DNA of 64,000 nt from Diploscapter coronatus (Eukaryota; Nematoda; Chromadorea; Rhabditida; Rhabditidae): the NCBI GenBank assembly GCA_964036155.1, contig OZ038422.1, forward strand, positions 62,395,201-62,459,200, read 5' to 3'. The notes beneath the pieces are model-generated. The model was given only the letters and a program-made list of their open reading frames with translations, did not search any database and was not told the DNA's origin. This document shows positions 10,876-22,891 of the stretch, piece by piece. Both the position numbers and the translations under genes were made by a program. Position 1 is the stretch's first letter; every line of letters begins with the position of its first letter.

Positions 10876-13800
10876 ATGCTGAAAGTGAGTTGGTTGCTGG
10901 TTCGGATACAGAGAAATGGAAACTGTTTCAAAAGAAGTAAAACCCGACCTTATGCATCGATTGCATCTTTCGACCCTACAAGAGCGATAGACCTGAGCGG
11001 CTATCCACCGGAGAAAATCAGGAATTTCAGGTTGGGAAATTGAAAATTTGTCCGAGAAAAAGGAAGACCTCCAGCATCGTGGCTCACGTTGATCATGGAA
11101 AGTCTACCCTCGCAGATCGCCTGCTCGAGTTGGCTGGTGTAATCAAACCAGGGGAACAGCATGCACAGGTAAAAGATAAAATAATTTGCTCTCTAGAATC
11201 AAAGTTGAATTTTCGTAAAAATCTTGTATTGCATTTCAAAAAATGAACTTTGGTTTTTCCAGATTCTAGACAAGCTGCAAGTCGAGAGAGAACGAGGCAT
11301 TACTGTCAAGGCTCAGACAGCCGTGCTGAAGTATAAGGTAGAGAAATTTGGAAAAAGCTTGAAATCGAAAAGAACAATTCCCAGGATTACCTACTGAATC
11401 TAATAGACACCCCTGGGCATGTGGATTTCTCTGCAGAAGTTTCAAGATCTTTGTCAGTTTGTGATGGAATTCTTCTGCTGGTTGCTGCAAATCAGGGCAT
11501 TCAGGCTCAGGTAAATCTCAAAATTGGCAACCTGGGCAATTAGTTACTTCGTTATTACTTATGAAATAGTATGGGAAAAGATCTCTCTCCCTACCTTGCC
11601 ACACACCTCTAACTATGGATAACAAAGTAACGAATCATCCAAATTGCCCTTAGAATTTTTACCCTTTTCGAAGTCATGCTTTTCCAGACGATAGCGAATT
11701 TCTGGATGGCCTTCGAGAGCAACGTGACGATCATTCCAGTCATCAACAAAATCGATTTGCAGGGAGCAAATATTGAAAAGGTTCGAATTGTCTCTATTTT
11801 TCTGGAAAAAATTTTCAGGTGGAAACCCAACTGAAAAACCTGTTCGAATTCAATCCGTCTGATTGCGTGAAGATCTCCGCCAAAACCGGCCAGAATGTGG
11901 CCAGTTTGTTCGATATAATCGTCAAGCAAATTCCACCCCCAAATGTTGATCGACAGAAACCTTGCAGGTTAATTAAAAGACTTGTTTGAAGATCGAAAAA
12001 AAAGATTTCTAGAGCCCTAATTTTCGACTCGACCTTCGATCATTTTCGGGGCGCCATTGCCTATATCCTGGTGAAGGAGGGAGCGCTGAAGAAAGGACAG
12101 AAAATCAAGTCCTATCATTCGGATAAGGAATACGAAATTAGTGAGGTAAATAGGAAATTTGAATTTTGCTTTTTTTCGTCAACTATATGTTTTTTTTTGG
12201 AAAATTTCAAATTTCAGGTGGGAATTATGCAACCCAATATGCGACAAACCGTCTCTCTTTTAGCAGGACAAGTGGGTTACGTCATTTGTGGAATGAAAAC
12301 TGCTAAGGTTGGGAAACTTGGATCTTTTAGAATGAAAAGAAAGTTCAGGAAGCCTCTGTTGGGGAGACGCTATTCGATGCTGAATTGGACAGGACAACCG
12401 TTACTGCTTTTCCTGGTTTCAAGGTCTGCTAAAATCTCCCTTAAACATTTTTTTCTCTTATCAAAATTTTTTGTTATGAAAAACGAGGTTTTTTTTTTCG
12501 AATATTCAATTTTTCATTTCAGGAGGTAAAACCGACCGTCTATTCGGGACTGTTCCCAGTTGATCCTGCGGACTATGAGAATTTGAAGCAGGCGATCGAG
12601 AGGCTTTCCCTGAACGATCCTGCAGTCACCATTCAACCCGATTCCAGTGCGGCTTTGGGTTTGGGGTGGAAGGTTGGGGGAATTTTGAAATTATTGATTT
12701 TTTGAGAAAATTATGACTTCCAGGTCGGTTTTCTGGGCATTCTGCACATGGAAGTGTTTGGGGCGAGACTATCTCAGGAATACGACGCAAACGTCATTCT
12801 CACACAGCCTAACGTGGAGTATCGAGCCATTGTGAAGGTAAGGAATTTCTCTTCCTTCAAATCATGAAAACTAAATTTTACCCTTATTTTTCTTATGAAA
12901 GATTATTTGCATGGTTTTTTTTTCAAGTTTTTACATTTCAGGATAACGAAACGATCAGAAAGAAGAGGTTCGAAGGACAAGGCGAAATCCGAATTCTGGA
13001 TGCGAGCAAATTCCCCGACACTATGGACATCGAAAAATTCCTCGAACCTATGGTCAAAGTGAGTGATTTTCTCCTCTTGGAGGTGTTGTGATAGTGTAGT
13101 GGTAGTGTGATAGGCCCATGAATATTGGCAAAAATGAGGAAATGCGAATTGACAATGACGATACCCTAGAGTCTCAGAACTCATGATGTTCGACAACCAA
13201 AGCTCTAATTCTGAGTCAGTTTGCAAGAAAACTATTATTTAGTTGGGTGATTATCTCGGAAATTGATTAGGAATGGTTAATTTTAGGTCCGACTAGTCGT
13301 GCCGAACGAAATGATGGGCATAGTGAATGGACTGTGCACCGAGTGTCGAGGAGAGAGAGGCGAGATTTCGAGCATCGACGAGGACAGAATGCTCATCATT
13401 TGGAGATTGCCTCTCGCTGAGGGTAAATTAGCCAGTTTCCTCCAAAAATTCACGTAAAATAGCAGAAAACCCGTTTTTTCGTCAAAATCTCGTAAAATTG
13501 AGAAATGTGATGTGCGAATAATGAAGAATGTTATATTGCTCTTCCACAGCTTAAAATAGTGAATGCAAATTTTAGTGATAATCGACTTTTTCGACCGTTT
13601 GAAGCGGCTGACTTCGGGCTATGCATCATTCGAATACGAAAGTGACGGGTACAACGAGACAGATCTCATCAAACTTACCTTAAAAATCAATGAAAAAGAG
13701 GTGAAAATTGAAGTCTTATCGAAATGATTGATGTTTTTAGATCAGCGAATTCTCCCAGATAATTCCGGCTGCGATGGCGAAAGACCGATCCAAACTTCTG

Positions 13801-14444
13801 GTTGGCAGGTTAAAGAGAGAAATTCCGCAACAACAGTTCCAGGTCGATATCAAAGGTCGGAAATTGGTTGATCAGATCCAGGGACGTGCGGAATATTCTG
13901 TTCCGTTCCGAAAAACCGAAATTCCAAAATTTCGAGCGTTCCATTCGTATTCCGAAAATCTCAAAATGCCATTCCGCGCGTCCCTGATCAGACCAGAGAA
14001 AAACTAGGAAATAGTAGCGTCTGAAAAATGTAAGAAGAATTTTATGTTGAAAGAACAAAGTTACGATGTAACATGAAGATTTTCGTATTTCTTTTCTAGG
14101 CTCAACCTGGGTTGTGAAAATCAATCTTAGTCGAAACTAATATCTTTCATTTGTTTCAGAAAAAATAGTTTTATAATTTTAGCCTGCGTCGGCGCTTCGT
14201 CAAAAGTCCTATCGAGTGCTCAAATCAAGCCGATGCGTCGAGATTTCATGCAATTGCTGAAGGGGAATATCGGAAAAGGAGGTAGGCTTTAAAGATAAAA
14301 AAAAATAAAAACTATTTTTTAAATTCAGGTAAGGAACGTCTCAACAAGAAGATCAGCCATCAAAAAGTGGGCAAAGAGCGAATGAAAATGCTGGGAAATG
14401 TGCAAATTCCCAAAGAAGCCTTTCTCAATGTTCTCAAAAATTAG
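10876..14444 (+). CDS. guf1: Mitochondrial elongation factor 4 (GUF1/LepA)
   Basis: GUF1 is the mitochondrial LepA/EF4 GTPase that acts on stalled or mispositioned ribosomes. It has 17 exons: 10876-11030, 11075-11168, 11263-11337, 11385-11510, 11688-11780, 11819-11967, 12013-12145, 12218-12307, 12349-12423, 12523-12672, 12724-12837, 12942-13058, 13287-13422, 13576-13700, 13741-13855, 14183-14281, 14329-14444; 653 residues (human about 669). The N-terminus is basic and hydrophobic, consistent with mitochondrial import. GTPase motifs: AHVDHGKST (G1, about residues 55-63), [10 protein letters not shown] (G2), DTPGHVDF (G3), NKIDL (G4) and SAKTG (G5). LepA-specific parts include [17 protein letters not shown] and the EF4 C-terminal domain ending [13 protein letters not shown]. 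Intron 1 is only 44 nt. Intron 15 holds a MITE-like element. Third gene of the operon. Confidence 0.97.
11531..11653. mobile_element. MITE-like hairpin in guf1 intron 4
   Basis: The left arm (GGGCAATTAGTTACTTCG, from 11534) and the right arm ending near 11650 (CGAATCATCCAAATTGCCC) are imperfect reverse complements. The interior contains ATGAAATAGTATGGG, shared with the hairpin of bud23 intron 3, so it is probably a longer relative of that family. Confidence 0.6.
13866..13998. mobile_element. MITE-like inverted repeat in guf1 intron 15
   Basis: The left arm includes TGATCAG and GGGACGTGCGGAAT (about 13869-13900); the right arm ATTCCGCGCGTCCCTGATCA (about 13971-13990) is its reverse complement apart from a five-base insertion. 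The interior holds several TTCCG-type subrepeats. It makes this intron 327 nt, far longer than most introns in the gene. Confidence 0.65.
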
Positions 14445-14681
14445 GGGATTTCTAGGATTTAGTAGGATATCTTTAGATAGAATTCATCTAGGATTTTGTT
14501 CATATTCTTGCTCAAAAATTAACGGGTTTACGAAAATTTAGAAACCACTGTTATATTATTGCAAGTTGTTTTTTGTTCGAAGTTTACAAAAACGCGTTTT
14601 TCGTTCATTTTTAAAATTTCTATCGGTCTTTTGTGAAAGTTGAATTTGTTTTTAATCAGCATGATTTTCATTTGTTTTCAG

Positions 14682-14779
14682 CGTGCCGGTCATTACCGTG
14701 ATCGACTCACAACTGATTGGCGGGGCTCGCAGAAAAACAGAAGAAGCCAAACTGACATTGGGGATCGAGCACATCAAGC
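14682..14779 (+). promoter_or_regulatory. 5' UTR of the NT5C2-like gene
   Basis: A TGTTTTCAG acceptor ends at 14681 and the following 98 nt contain no ATG until position 14780. One frame is open through this stretch but cannot be joined in frame to exon 2, so I treat it as leader sequence behind a spliced-leader acceptor. Confidence 0.55.
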
Positions 14780-17700
14780 ATGGCGTGAGTTTGGAATGTT
14801 CGATTTTGGAAATGAAGTTGATTATCTATTTCAAAAATCGTGGTATTCTGACAAGAGAATAATTTTTTGAGAAGTCCATGGTGATCAAGTTGATGGCCTA
14901 GATTAAAACTTATGGAGTTCATAAAAAATTGACATTTTTTGTTATTGATCATTTTACAGAAATCTGGATATTTTTAACAGGAAGATTATTTTTGAGCATC
15001 GCATGAAGTTTATAGAAAATGAAAGATTTTTGAGGGCTTCAAGAAGAATTCTTCCTTTTTGCAGCATCTACGTTAACAAGAGTATCGAGATGGCTCGCAT
15101 CAAATTCGTGGGCTTCGACATGGACGCCACACTCGCCATCTACAAGACTCCGCAGGCCGACAAACTCGCTTTCGAAACGGTGAGTGGAACAAAAACATCA
15201 GAAAGATAAAATATTCATGAAATTCATTGATTCATTCCAAACAGATCTAGACAGACTTTCAGCCAGAATGAGACATTTTAGGGGAGGGGCATGCAAGACA
15301 AAATTTTTCTCTAGAAAAATGATACATAAGGGGGCACGTATAGGGATTTGGCTAAACGGGGTACGCACGGAAATTTTGGTTTAAGCGCTGCCTAGTTCTG
15401 ATCCCAAAAAGAAATTAACATATTTCAAATTTATCGGTTTTCAGGCAAAGAAACGACTCGTGGAGGTAGGCTATCCGCCTGAGATCGGCTCGCTGTCCTA
15501 CGACGACAAATTGGTGACGCGCGGCGTGTGGTTCGACAAGAAGCTGGGCAATTTCCTCAAGATGGACGAGGAGAATGGCGTTCTCGCTGCTTGGCACGGC
15601 ATGAGGAGGCTCAATGAGTCATTGTTTAATTATAGCCTTAGATTACTGTATAGAATCTAAAAGATTATCTAGTCTTTTCATGCTGAAAATGATTTGTTGA
15701 AAAAAAATAAAAATTAGCATAAATTTAAGAATTTCAATTTTTCAGTCACCAAATCCGCGTGTCGTATCCGAACAAACATATCCAGCTGGAGGACAGTCGA
15801 ATCTACATCATGAATACTGTGTTCAACGTGTCCAAGACACATCTCGTCGCTTCGATTATCTCGTTCATGGAGGAGAACGAGAAATTCACTGAGTTTGTCA
15901 TTTTCTAATTTACCGATTTTTAAAGATTACCGTACAAATTACCTTTTAAAATGTTTTAAATTATTGATTTTCAGCACGCCAAACGGAGAAGGCTTTATCT
16001 CGCATGGCCGCTCGATCACCTACCACCGCATTTTCGCGGATTGCCACGACGCGTTCGACTGGGTCTATACGGTGGTGAGCATTTTATAGCAATCATGCAA
16101 ATTTTACAAGTTCAAATACTTTTCCTCGAAAATAGGAGAGGATCAGGCTTAGGAAGGAATTTTCATTTTTAATCTTTGAAAGCGTTGTACTCCTCAACCC
16201 TGAGATAAGTATTCATTTGCAATTTTTGAAAGAAAGTACTCGAAACCTAGTTTTTATTGATTTTTGTCTGTTTCAGAGCAACTACCGCAATATTCTCGTA
16301 GAGAACATCTCGCACTTCATCGAGTACACCCCGGAATGTGGTCGACTGCTCAAGACGCTCGGCAATGGGGGCGAGCGACAGGTCTTCCTCCTCACCAACT
16401 CCGACTACTTCTATGCTAATGTGGGTTATTTTTTGAAGAACAATAATTTGAATGAAGATCACAACTTTGTACGGTAAAAATGTGCCAAATTCACATAGCA
16501 TCGATTTTAAGCAGGCCTAGAGAGCACTTTCGTCAGGCGAAAAAATCTATGGGGGTAGGTCGCAAGGGGTTTCTGACGATCGTCCTCCCTAGATCTGATT
16601 TTAAGTGAAAATCTAAAAAAAGTGGAATTTCTATAGTTTCGCACAACAATTTGCAGCACTTGATGTCGTATATCCTGGGCACATCGTGGCACAGTTACTT
16701 CGACTTTGTGTTCGTGAACGGCGATAAGCCGCGCTGGTTCGCCGAAGACATCAAGTTCAAGGAGATCGACACTCAAACTGGTCTGTTTTATTTCATATTT
16801 TGTCATATATTAAAAATTCAATTTGCCATGAAGATCACTTTTTACTTTCCTTTTCCAGGCGTTATCCATCTCGGCAATCACGAGGGTGAGTTGCGCAAGG
16901 AGAAGGTCTATTCTGGAGGTAAACGCTGTAAATGAAGATTAGCTTTTCGATTATTTGTTTTCAGGATCAGCAGCGGAATTCCGTCGTACGACGGGAATGA
17001 CGGGCAAAGACACACTCTATGTCGGGGATCACATTTATGGGGATGTTCACAAGTGGGGGTTTTTTCAACTTATGCTAATTCTAAGCCCCGAAAAGGCAAG
17101 AAGTTCGATTTTTGAGAAATTGATTACTTTCAGATCGAAAAAAATCAGCGGCATCCGCACCCTACTGATCATCCCCGAGCTGGACGTTGAAGAGCAAATC
17201 TGGAAGTCCGAGATTGACCGCGTTTATCAGCTCGCTCAGTTGCAGGAGGTTATTTGAAATTTTTTAAATCGATCATTTAAAATTATTTTTTTGCAGAAAA
17301 TGTACACGAATTCTGATGCGCAATACACCCACCCGGACACATTCACCTCCGTCCGAAACGAGGCCAGGGTCATGTTCAAGGTAAGTTGTTGACTTTCATA
17401 CATTCTTAGGAACGTTGAAATTTGAATGAATTTTTTTCTATTCTCATTCTAGATCTTGAAAGCAATGGGGTTCTAGAAATTCTACAAAATGTTCTTCCAG
17501 ATTTCTTATCCCAATTCGACTATTCTTAATGTCTTAAAATTTTCAACTAGATCCGAGATGAAATTTGTCAATTTTTCTAGGAAATAACGGACTCGATGGA
17601 GTTGAAGTACGGCACGATGGGCTCGCTAATGCGACACGGCATCCACCAGACGCATTTCGCTTATGCCGCTAGGAAGTGAGCAAATATTCCTATATTTGAA

Positions 17701-18091
17701 AAAACTTATTGGTTTTCAGATACGCCGACATCTACACGTCGAACGTCTACAATTTGCTGAGATACAACGTGAGGAAATTCTTTGCGCTTTGAGAACTTAC
17801 CGCTTACAGTAGTTTTTTCAATTGTCCCATGTTTTATTGAAAAAAACAAAGTTACTGTCTTAAAATTGTCATATTATTTTCGTCGGAATTTTGAAAATTT
17901 AAATTTTCCAGCTGGACACGTGGCATTTCTTCGTGCCGTCGCTGACGCTGCTGCCGCACGAGCGAAATTCTTTCGAGAACATCGAAAACAACAACTCGAC
18001 TGAGAATCTGCTTGCAAATGGAAATGGAAATGGGGTCGAGCCCGAGCACGTCAACACAAAGGAATCCGATTCCCTTATTCAGCAGGTCTGA
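14780..18091 (+). CDS. nt5c2: Cytosolic purine 5'-nucleotidase II (NT5C2-like)
   Basis: HAD-superfamily 5'-nucleotidase of the cN-II family, which dephosphorylates IMP/GMP-type nucleotides in the cytosol. Coding exons are 14780-14784, 15065-15179, 15445-15617, 15746-15892, 15975-16074, 16277-16420, 16657-16780, 16859-16918, 16965-17052, 17134-17248, 17297-17380, 17581-17675, 17720-17768, 17912-18091; 492 residues (human 561). HAD motif I is GFDMDATLAIYK with D20/D22 as nucleophile and acid/base. Later motifs: FLLTNSDYFYAN (motif II), SKKISGIRTLLIIPEL (motif III Lys region), DTLYVGDHIYGD (motif IV) and YGTMGSLMRHG. The start is inferred: the exon ending at 14784 contains only one ATG, five bases from its donor, and only that frame joins the IYVNKS segment corresponding to the human FVNRS region. 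The human acidic C-terminal tail is absent. Fourth operon member, about 240 nt after guf1. Confidence 0.93.
15242..15400. mobile_element. MITE-like element, 'CCTAGGCAGA' family, copy 1 (nt5c2 intron 2)
   Basis: About 160 nt starting AGATCTAGACAGACTTTCAG and ending GGTTTAAGCGCTGCCTAG. The interior has ATGATACATAAG and ATTTGGCTAAACGGGG segments shared, with divergence, with copies at 26165-26324 and 44590-44759. Terminal TAGGCA/TGCCTA sequences are inverted. This is the most diverged copy. Confidence 0.6.
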
Positions 18092-18418
18092 GCCTAGCTC
18101 ATCACAAATATAGCCACTCGATCACTCGCACCACAGAAATAAAACTAATAAATTTTGGAATCAGTGACATTTTGTTTATTTTTAAAATTCCAACAAGAAC
18201 AATCGAACAAATTTAAAAATCTGCATGAGCTTCTAGAGTTGCATTTGAAAATGTCCTAGAATTCTTTAAAATCATTTTTTGAATTCGGATCCAATAAGAT
18301 TTGCATTTGAACTGAGATCGAATGGAAATAATTTAATCTAGATTTGGTAGACTTGTAAAAATTATGAAACACCATATTTGATTTTTACAAGTTGACCTTA
18401 AAACGAGCAATTAAAAAA

Positions 18419-19419
18419 TTATTCGATTTTCTTTGGCTGAGCATTTCCCGCCGCGTAGGCGTACAGAGCGCCAAGAGCCAAGAGGCTCGAGTAGATGAAT
18501 CTGACGATGACCAACGACCAGCTTTGGATGCCTTCGTGGATGAGAAATCTGAAATTTTTTAATTTAAAAAAATTGAAAAGTTAGAATTTGTAAGGTTTTT
18601 CAAATAATGAAAAAAAACTGACTGAATGAAGAACGAGTGAAAGACGCAGGCGAAAAGAAGCAGGAAAATGAGTGGCCGATTTGCGTTGCGCGTCGACATC
18701 CACGTGGAGGCGGCCATCGCGAAGAAGAAGATCAAATCAGACGAGGAGGAGCAGGCCTGCTGGATCCAACGCCAGGAAAAGGCTGAGGCTCTACAATGTG
18801 TTTTGTTGAATTTTATTGTTTTTAAATATCTTAAAATTTTTCTTCAAACTTGGAATTAAAAAAAAAACCTTGAATAAATTCAATTTTTTAAATAAAAAAA
18901 AGTACGAATTTACCTCGCTCCAACCCAGAAAGGCAGCAGCCTGCTAGCAAGCGAGTGCGCAGCGCCCCAGCCGAGACCGCCAGACATGAATCGAACTTCG
19001 CCCTTTCCCACCAGGAAATACGTCATCACCAGGTGCATCCCGATCACGTCTATGAAATCGGCGCTGCTTTTCAGGAGTTCCTGGATTTTGTTTTATTTCC
19101 CAATATTCTCTTGAAATGTGCGAACTTTAAAAATGCAAGTTGGATATCTTTTAAAAAAAATTTCAACTCACAGGCAAAAGAGCGAATTCCTCCGAATCGG
19201 AAGCGGGAAAGAACGTGGCGAGCAGAAGGAGTTTGATGAGCTGCGTTAGGAAATAGCCGATGCCCGCTTGGATGCATTTCCAGAAGGAGGAGTACTCGTT
19301 CAGACCTAAAAACTCCATTTTCAAAGAAAACGAAAAAATGAAGTACCAGAATATTTGTAGGTGATGAAGTAGGGCGCGTACGCTAGCACGATGCAGTTGA
19401 CGAAGTGGAAGAACGTCAT
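18419..19419 (-). CDS. tmem147: TMEM147 (BOS complex subunit, ER membrane)
   Basis: TMEM147 is a small multi-spanning ER membrane protein; in vertebrates it is part of the BOS complex of the multipass translocon, with nicalin and NOMO. Minus-strand exons are 19419-19347, 19305-19172, 19080-18914, 18790-18623 and 18548-18419; 223 residues (human 224). It starts MTFFHFVNCIVLAYAPYFIT, followed by GLNEYSSFWKC, TQLIKLLLLATFFP, ADFIDVIGMHLVM, GGLGWGAAHSL and PFWVGARASAF, each collinear with the human protein, and has about seven hydrophobic segments. The C-terminal tail GNAQPKKIE is short and basic. The ATG is preceded by TTTCCAG, a spliced-leader-like acceptor. It converges on the NT5C2-like gene and is divergent from nemp1, 170 nt apart. 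Confidence 0.95.
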
Positions 19420-19589
19420 CTGGAAACTAAAATTTTGAAAATCGATGAAATTAGAAAAGAACGAGCAAAAATTGGTCGAAATCGCCGATTTTCATAAGAC
19501 GGCATGTTTCGAGACAACGCGTATTTACTTATTTTTGAATTTCCTTTTGAATTTCGTTTTGATTTTCTTTTAATTTTTGCAAATTTCAG
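19420..19589. promoter_or_regulatory. Compact bidirectional promoter, tmem147 / nemp1
   Basis: Only 170 nt lie between two divergent ATGs, each directly preceded by a TTTCAG/TTCCAG acceptor facing its gene. Both promoters and both outrons must fit here or overlap the opposite gene. Confidence 0.6.
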
Positions 19590-22500
19590 ATGGAATGGCG
19601 ACTCGTCTGCATCTGTCTGTTGATGGGGTGCTTCGGATTTGGGGAAGGCAGTTATTTGACACAGTGCACTAACTCAATCAGAGGTAAACTGGGGGAATTT
19701 TGAAAAATGTTATATTCTTTCAATTTCTTATTCCATTTAAAATTAGAGCCAAAATTCAATGAAAAAGTACAGAAAATATTTAACATTTGCTTGGCTGGAA
19801 TTAAAATAAAACTTTGCAGAACTAGGGAACAACCGTCGAATTGTGACGCGGACGAAGGAGTACAAATCGTACGACTTCTTTGTGCATAAAAAATTGCCTG
19901 AGCTGCCTCGCTACGCGTTCACTGACGTCTATCTCCAGCTCAACCTGACCAATGACGACGATTACACACTTTATCAGGTCTGATTTATTTGAATTTTATC
20001 CTTTACAGGAAAATGACCTCTTGCAGCTACACACGACTGTATTTACAGGCGAATATTAGAGTTAACTTTGGGTAGGGACAAGGAGAGAAGATTGCCTATA
20101 ATTACAGACGCAGGCAAAGACAGGTGGCCAAGGGATGCTTTTAAACAAAGTTTTCAGGGAGTTGACTGTGCCTCAACCGTCTCGAATATCGACGATGACA
20201 ATCGCTGGTTCGGCTTCTTCAAAACGCCCGTTTTCACTCGGTCAAGGTACTGGATTTTCAATATTTGCAAAAAAAAATTCGATTTTCAGGCAGTTAGATC
20301 TATTCAATGATACTGTCATCGCGATTTCCACGACGCAGCCCTATGAAATCAGCGTTATTTTCAAAAGTAGGAGTTTATAAAGAATTCTTGTACCCATAAT
20401 ATTTCAAATATCAAGTTCAAGCTGAATGAACATATCATGAAGCCATAATATTTTCTTTTCTAAAATACGAAAAAAATTTAGATGTGAATATGATCCGTCT
20501 GTCGTTGTTTGTGTGCTGTATTCTGATTTTCCTGTTTTCTCGGCATATCGTCCGTCACGCTGGCTTCTTCTATGTCTGTGGGAGTTCCTTTGGAGTTGTG
20601 GCCTCAATTCTCCTGATCGCTTTCGTCGCCTACAGATTTGCACCGAGAGTAAGTTATTCTGGTTTAAATAATCAAATCTTTAAAGCATCTTTTTAAAATG
20701 CTATTCAACCTTTTCCAGGGCCTGATCGGAGCGCCAATAATGTTAGGCGGTTGGTCGATGTCGCTCTACATTCTTCACTACGCGTGGACGCACTTTACCT
20801 CGATCATGATGCTCTACAAAGTCTATGTCATTTCGTATTTCGTGGGTTTTTTTTTCTTCAAAAATACGATCCCTTGTAGTTATCACTCACTCTCTCATAG
20901 TTGCCAACCTTTTTTTTCCTTTTCTCCATACTGTTAGAGAAAAGGGTGATAACTACAGTATGCTCAAAAATAGTTTCTTAGTTTTATGCTAGTTTCTATT
21001 TTCAGGTGGGAGTGATTCTGATTTCCCTGGCAATTTGTTACAAACGCGGCCCGCCTACAGACGTGCGCTCGCAAGACCTCATGCAGTGGTCTCTACAGGG
21101 CATCTCTCTCTGTCTCATTTATGCTTCCTGTCAGGTGAATGCAATTTTCTCACAAGCTCAAATTTAGTCTAAATGCTGATAATCTCGTTTCCATAGTGGT
21201 CAATTTAATAGAGTGCAATGTTGTCCTGTTTGATCATATATGCACCGCAAATCTTGTTCTCCTAGAAACATGCTATATTTCTAAATGGTAGTGACTCTTC
21301 CTTTCTTCTTTAGCTTCTCATAGTGAGAGAAAAACAACCAGTAACATTTAATATTATAGCATTTTTCTAAGAGAGCAAGATTTGCGTGGCACATGCAATA
21401 GCATTCGCAAGTGAAAACCTTTATATTTTTTGCAAAAGAAGAATCATTTTTCAGCTCACCCAACTTTCCATGATGACAGCTGCAACTTTGTTCATCTACC
21501 AACTGCTCGGGCGCTGGCTCAGTCCGCTAATCGGATTCCTCTTCCTGCCTGTCACTGGTCCCTATAAGTGGTTCAAGTAAGATTAGTTGATGAAAAAGTT
21601 CAGAAAAATCGATATTTGAATATACTGAGTAGTGAAATTACTACTTTTGACAATGTATTTTTTGTGAAATGAAAATCTATCCTTCAGATTCCATTTCTTC
21701 CCTCCCCGACACGAGTTTCTGACGATGGAAGAATACCACAAACAAGCACAACTCACCACAGAGAGGGAGCTCGAGAAACTGAGGCAATACTGTCTGAGTC
21801 CGAAGGCCGATTCCTGGAAATTGATGAGCAACGTCAGGAGTCCCAATAGGTAGTCTTTTTTGTTCAACAGAAAATTTACTATAGAATTTGATGAACAGAA
21901 GTCTAAGAAAGCGCCTCATTTGATCCTTAAAGGCTGGCTAATTATTACCTAAACGTACTTACCCCTAGGGCCTCAAATTTCTATATTCGACTTCTTATCG
22001 AAAACGTATAGAAAATCCGGGAGATTGGTCTATTTCGACCTTTGACAGCCCTGTCAAAATGCCAAATTGACATTTTTGAGGAAGCCGGTTGAACAAAAAA
22101 TACGATTTGTGCCGAACAAAAGGCTTGCACAAAGAGTTTTTATAAGGCAAATTTAAAATCCTACTGAACAGTATTGTCAGTTAAAGATCTAGAAAAAACA
22201 ACGATTAGATTTTAGAAGTTTCAGGTTGGCCCGTTTTGCACAGGGCGCTGAGAACCACATCTCGAGTCGCGAGTTGCGACTGTATGAGGAGTACGAGAGC
22301 GAACGGGAAAATGAACTAGGTAAGATGAAATTTGGAAGAAGTCATAAGATTAGAAAAAGTTGAAATTTCTAAAAATCTTAAAATTATAAAATAGTCATGA
22401 AAATTTCGGTTTTCAGAAGACGACTTTGAAGAAGATGACGGTCAGTTGAATGACTCGGATGAAGATGTGAGGGGAGTGGAAGACGAAGAGCAAGAGGAAG

Positions 22501-22891
22501 AGGAGAGCTGGGATGAAATCGTCGTCAGGAGGAAGTCCAGAGATAATCGGTATTTTGTTATTTTTTCAAAAATTGAAATATTTTCTCTTTCCGAATTTCA
22601 AATTTTACTTTCAGTCCCGCCTCTGTGGAGAGATATCGCGTGCCTCCCAACATTTCTTCGACTTTGACGCAGCGGATTTCCCACTACAGTCCAAGGAATT
22701 TGGATAGGTTAGCAATTTGTTAGTATTTTTTTTTGGAAATACAAATTTTCAGTAGCCGAAACAGTTATTCCTCTCCCCGCACTCGCCAGCCTGTGGTTAC
22801 TTCTCCGAGAAATCTGCACAATCAGTCCGCTCACAGCTCGCGGCATTCCAATGGAAAACGACACTCCAAGGGAAATGCCAGTTATTTGTAG
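19590..22891 (+). CDS. nemp1: Nuclear envelope integral membrane protein NEMP1
   Basis: NEMP (TMEM194) proteins are multi-pass inner nuclear membrane proteins that support nuclear envelope stiffness and fertility. Exons: 19590-19683, 19820-19977, 20076-20123, 20158-20246, 20290-20366, 20482-20648, 20719-20841, 21006-21134, 21455-21576, 21688-21849, 22225-22319, 22417-22549, 22615-22707, 22753-22891; 542 residues. It has a signal peptide (MEWRLVCICLLMGCFGFGEG), a lumenal beta-rich domain, then membrane segments with the family signatures GGWSMSLYILHYAWTH, CYKRGPPTDVRSQDLMQWSL and, in the nucleoplasmic tail, FLTMEEYHKQAQ, LRQYCLSPKADSWK and SPNRLARFAQG. The C-terminus is acidic, then Ser/Arg-rich. 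Exon 3 uses an unusual acceptor (TTTGGGTAG), chosen because only it keeps the frame. The stop at 22889-22891 could instead be a GTAGGT donor to a further exon. Confidence 0.93.
20874..20960. mobile_element. MITE-like hairpin, 'TTGTAGTT' family, copy 1 (nemp1 intron 7)
   Basis: The left arm (TTGTAGTTATCACTC, 20874) and right arm (GGGTGATAACTACAG, near 20944-20958) are reverse complements. The interior is rich in T and C (CTTTTCTCCATACT), shared with the copy in cdc23 intron 4 at 24601-24677. Confidence 0.7.

Noticed and set aside
14640..14870. A 76-codon frame running into the NT5C2-like gene
   Set aside because: It runs through an acceptor and a donor and ends one base out of phase with exon 2; joining it would break the conserved HAD domain frame.
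16505..16600. Possible extra MITE copy in nt5c2 intron 6 (GGCCTAGAGAGC ... CTCCCTAG)
   Set aside because: It only loosely resembles the CCTAGGCA family at its ends, and the internal landmarks are absent.
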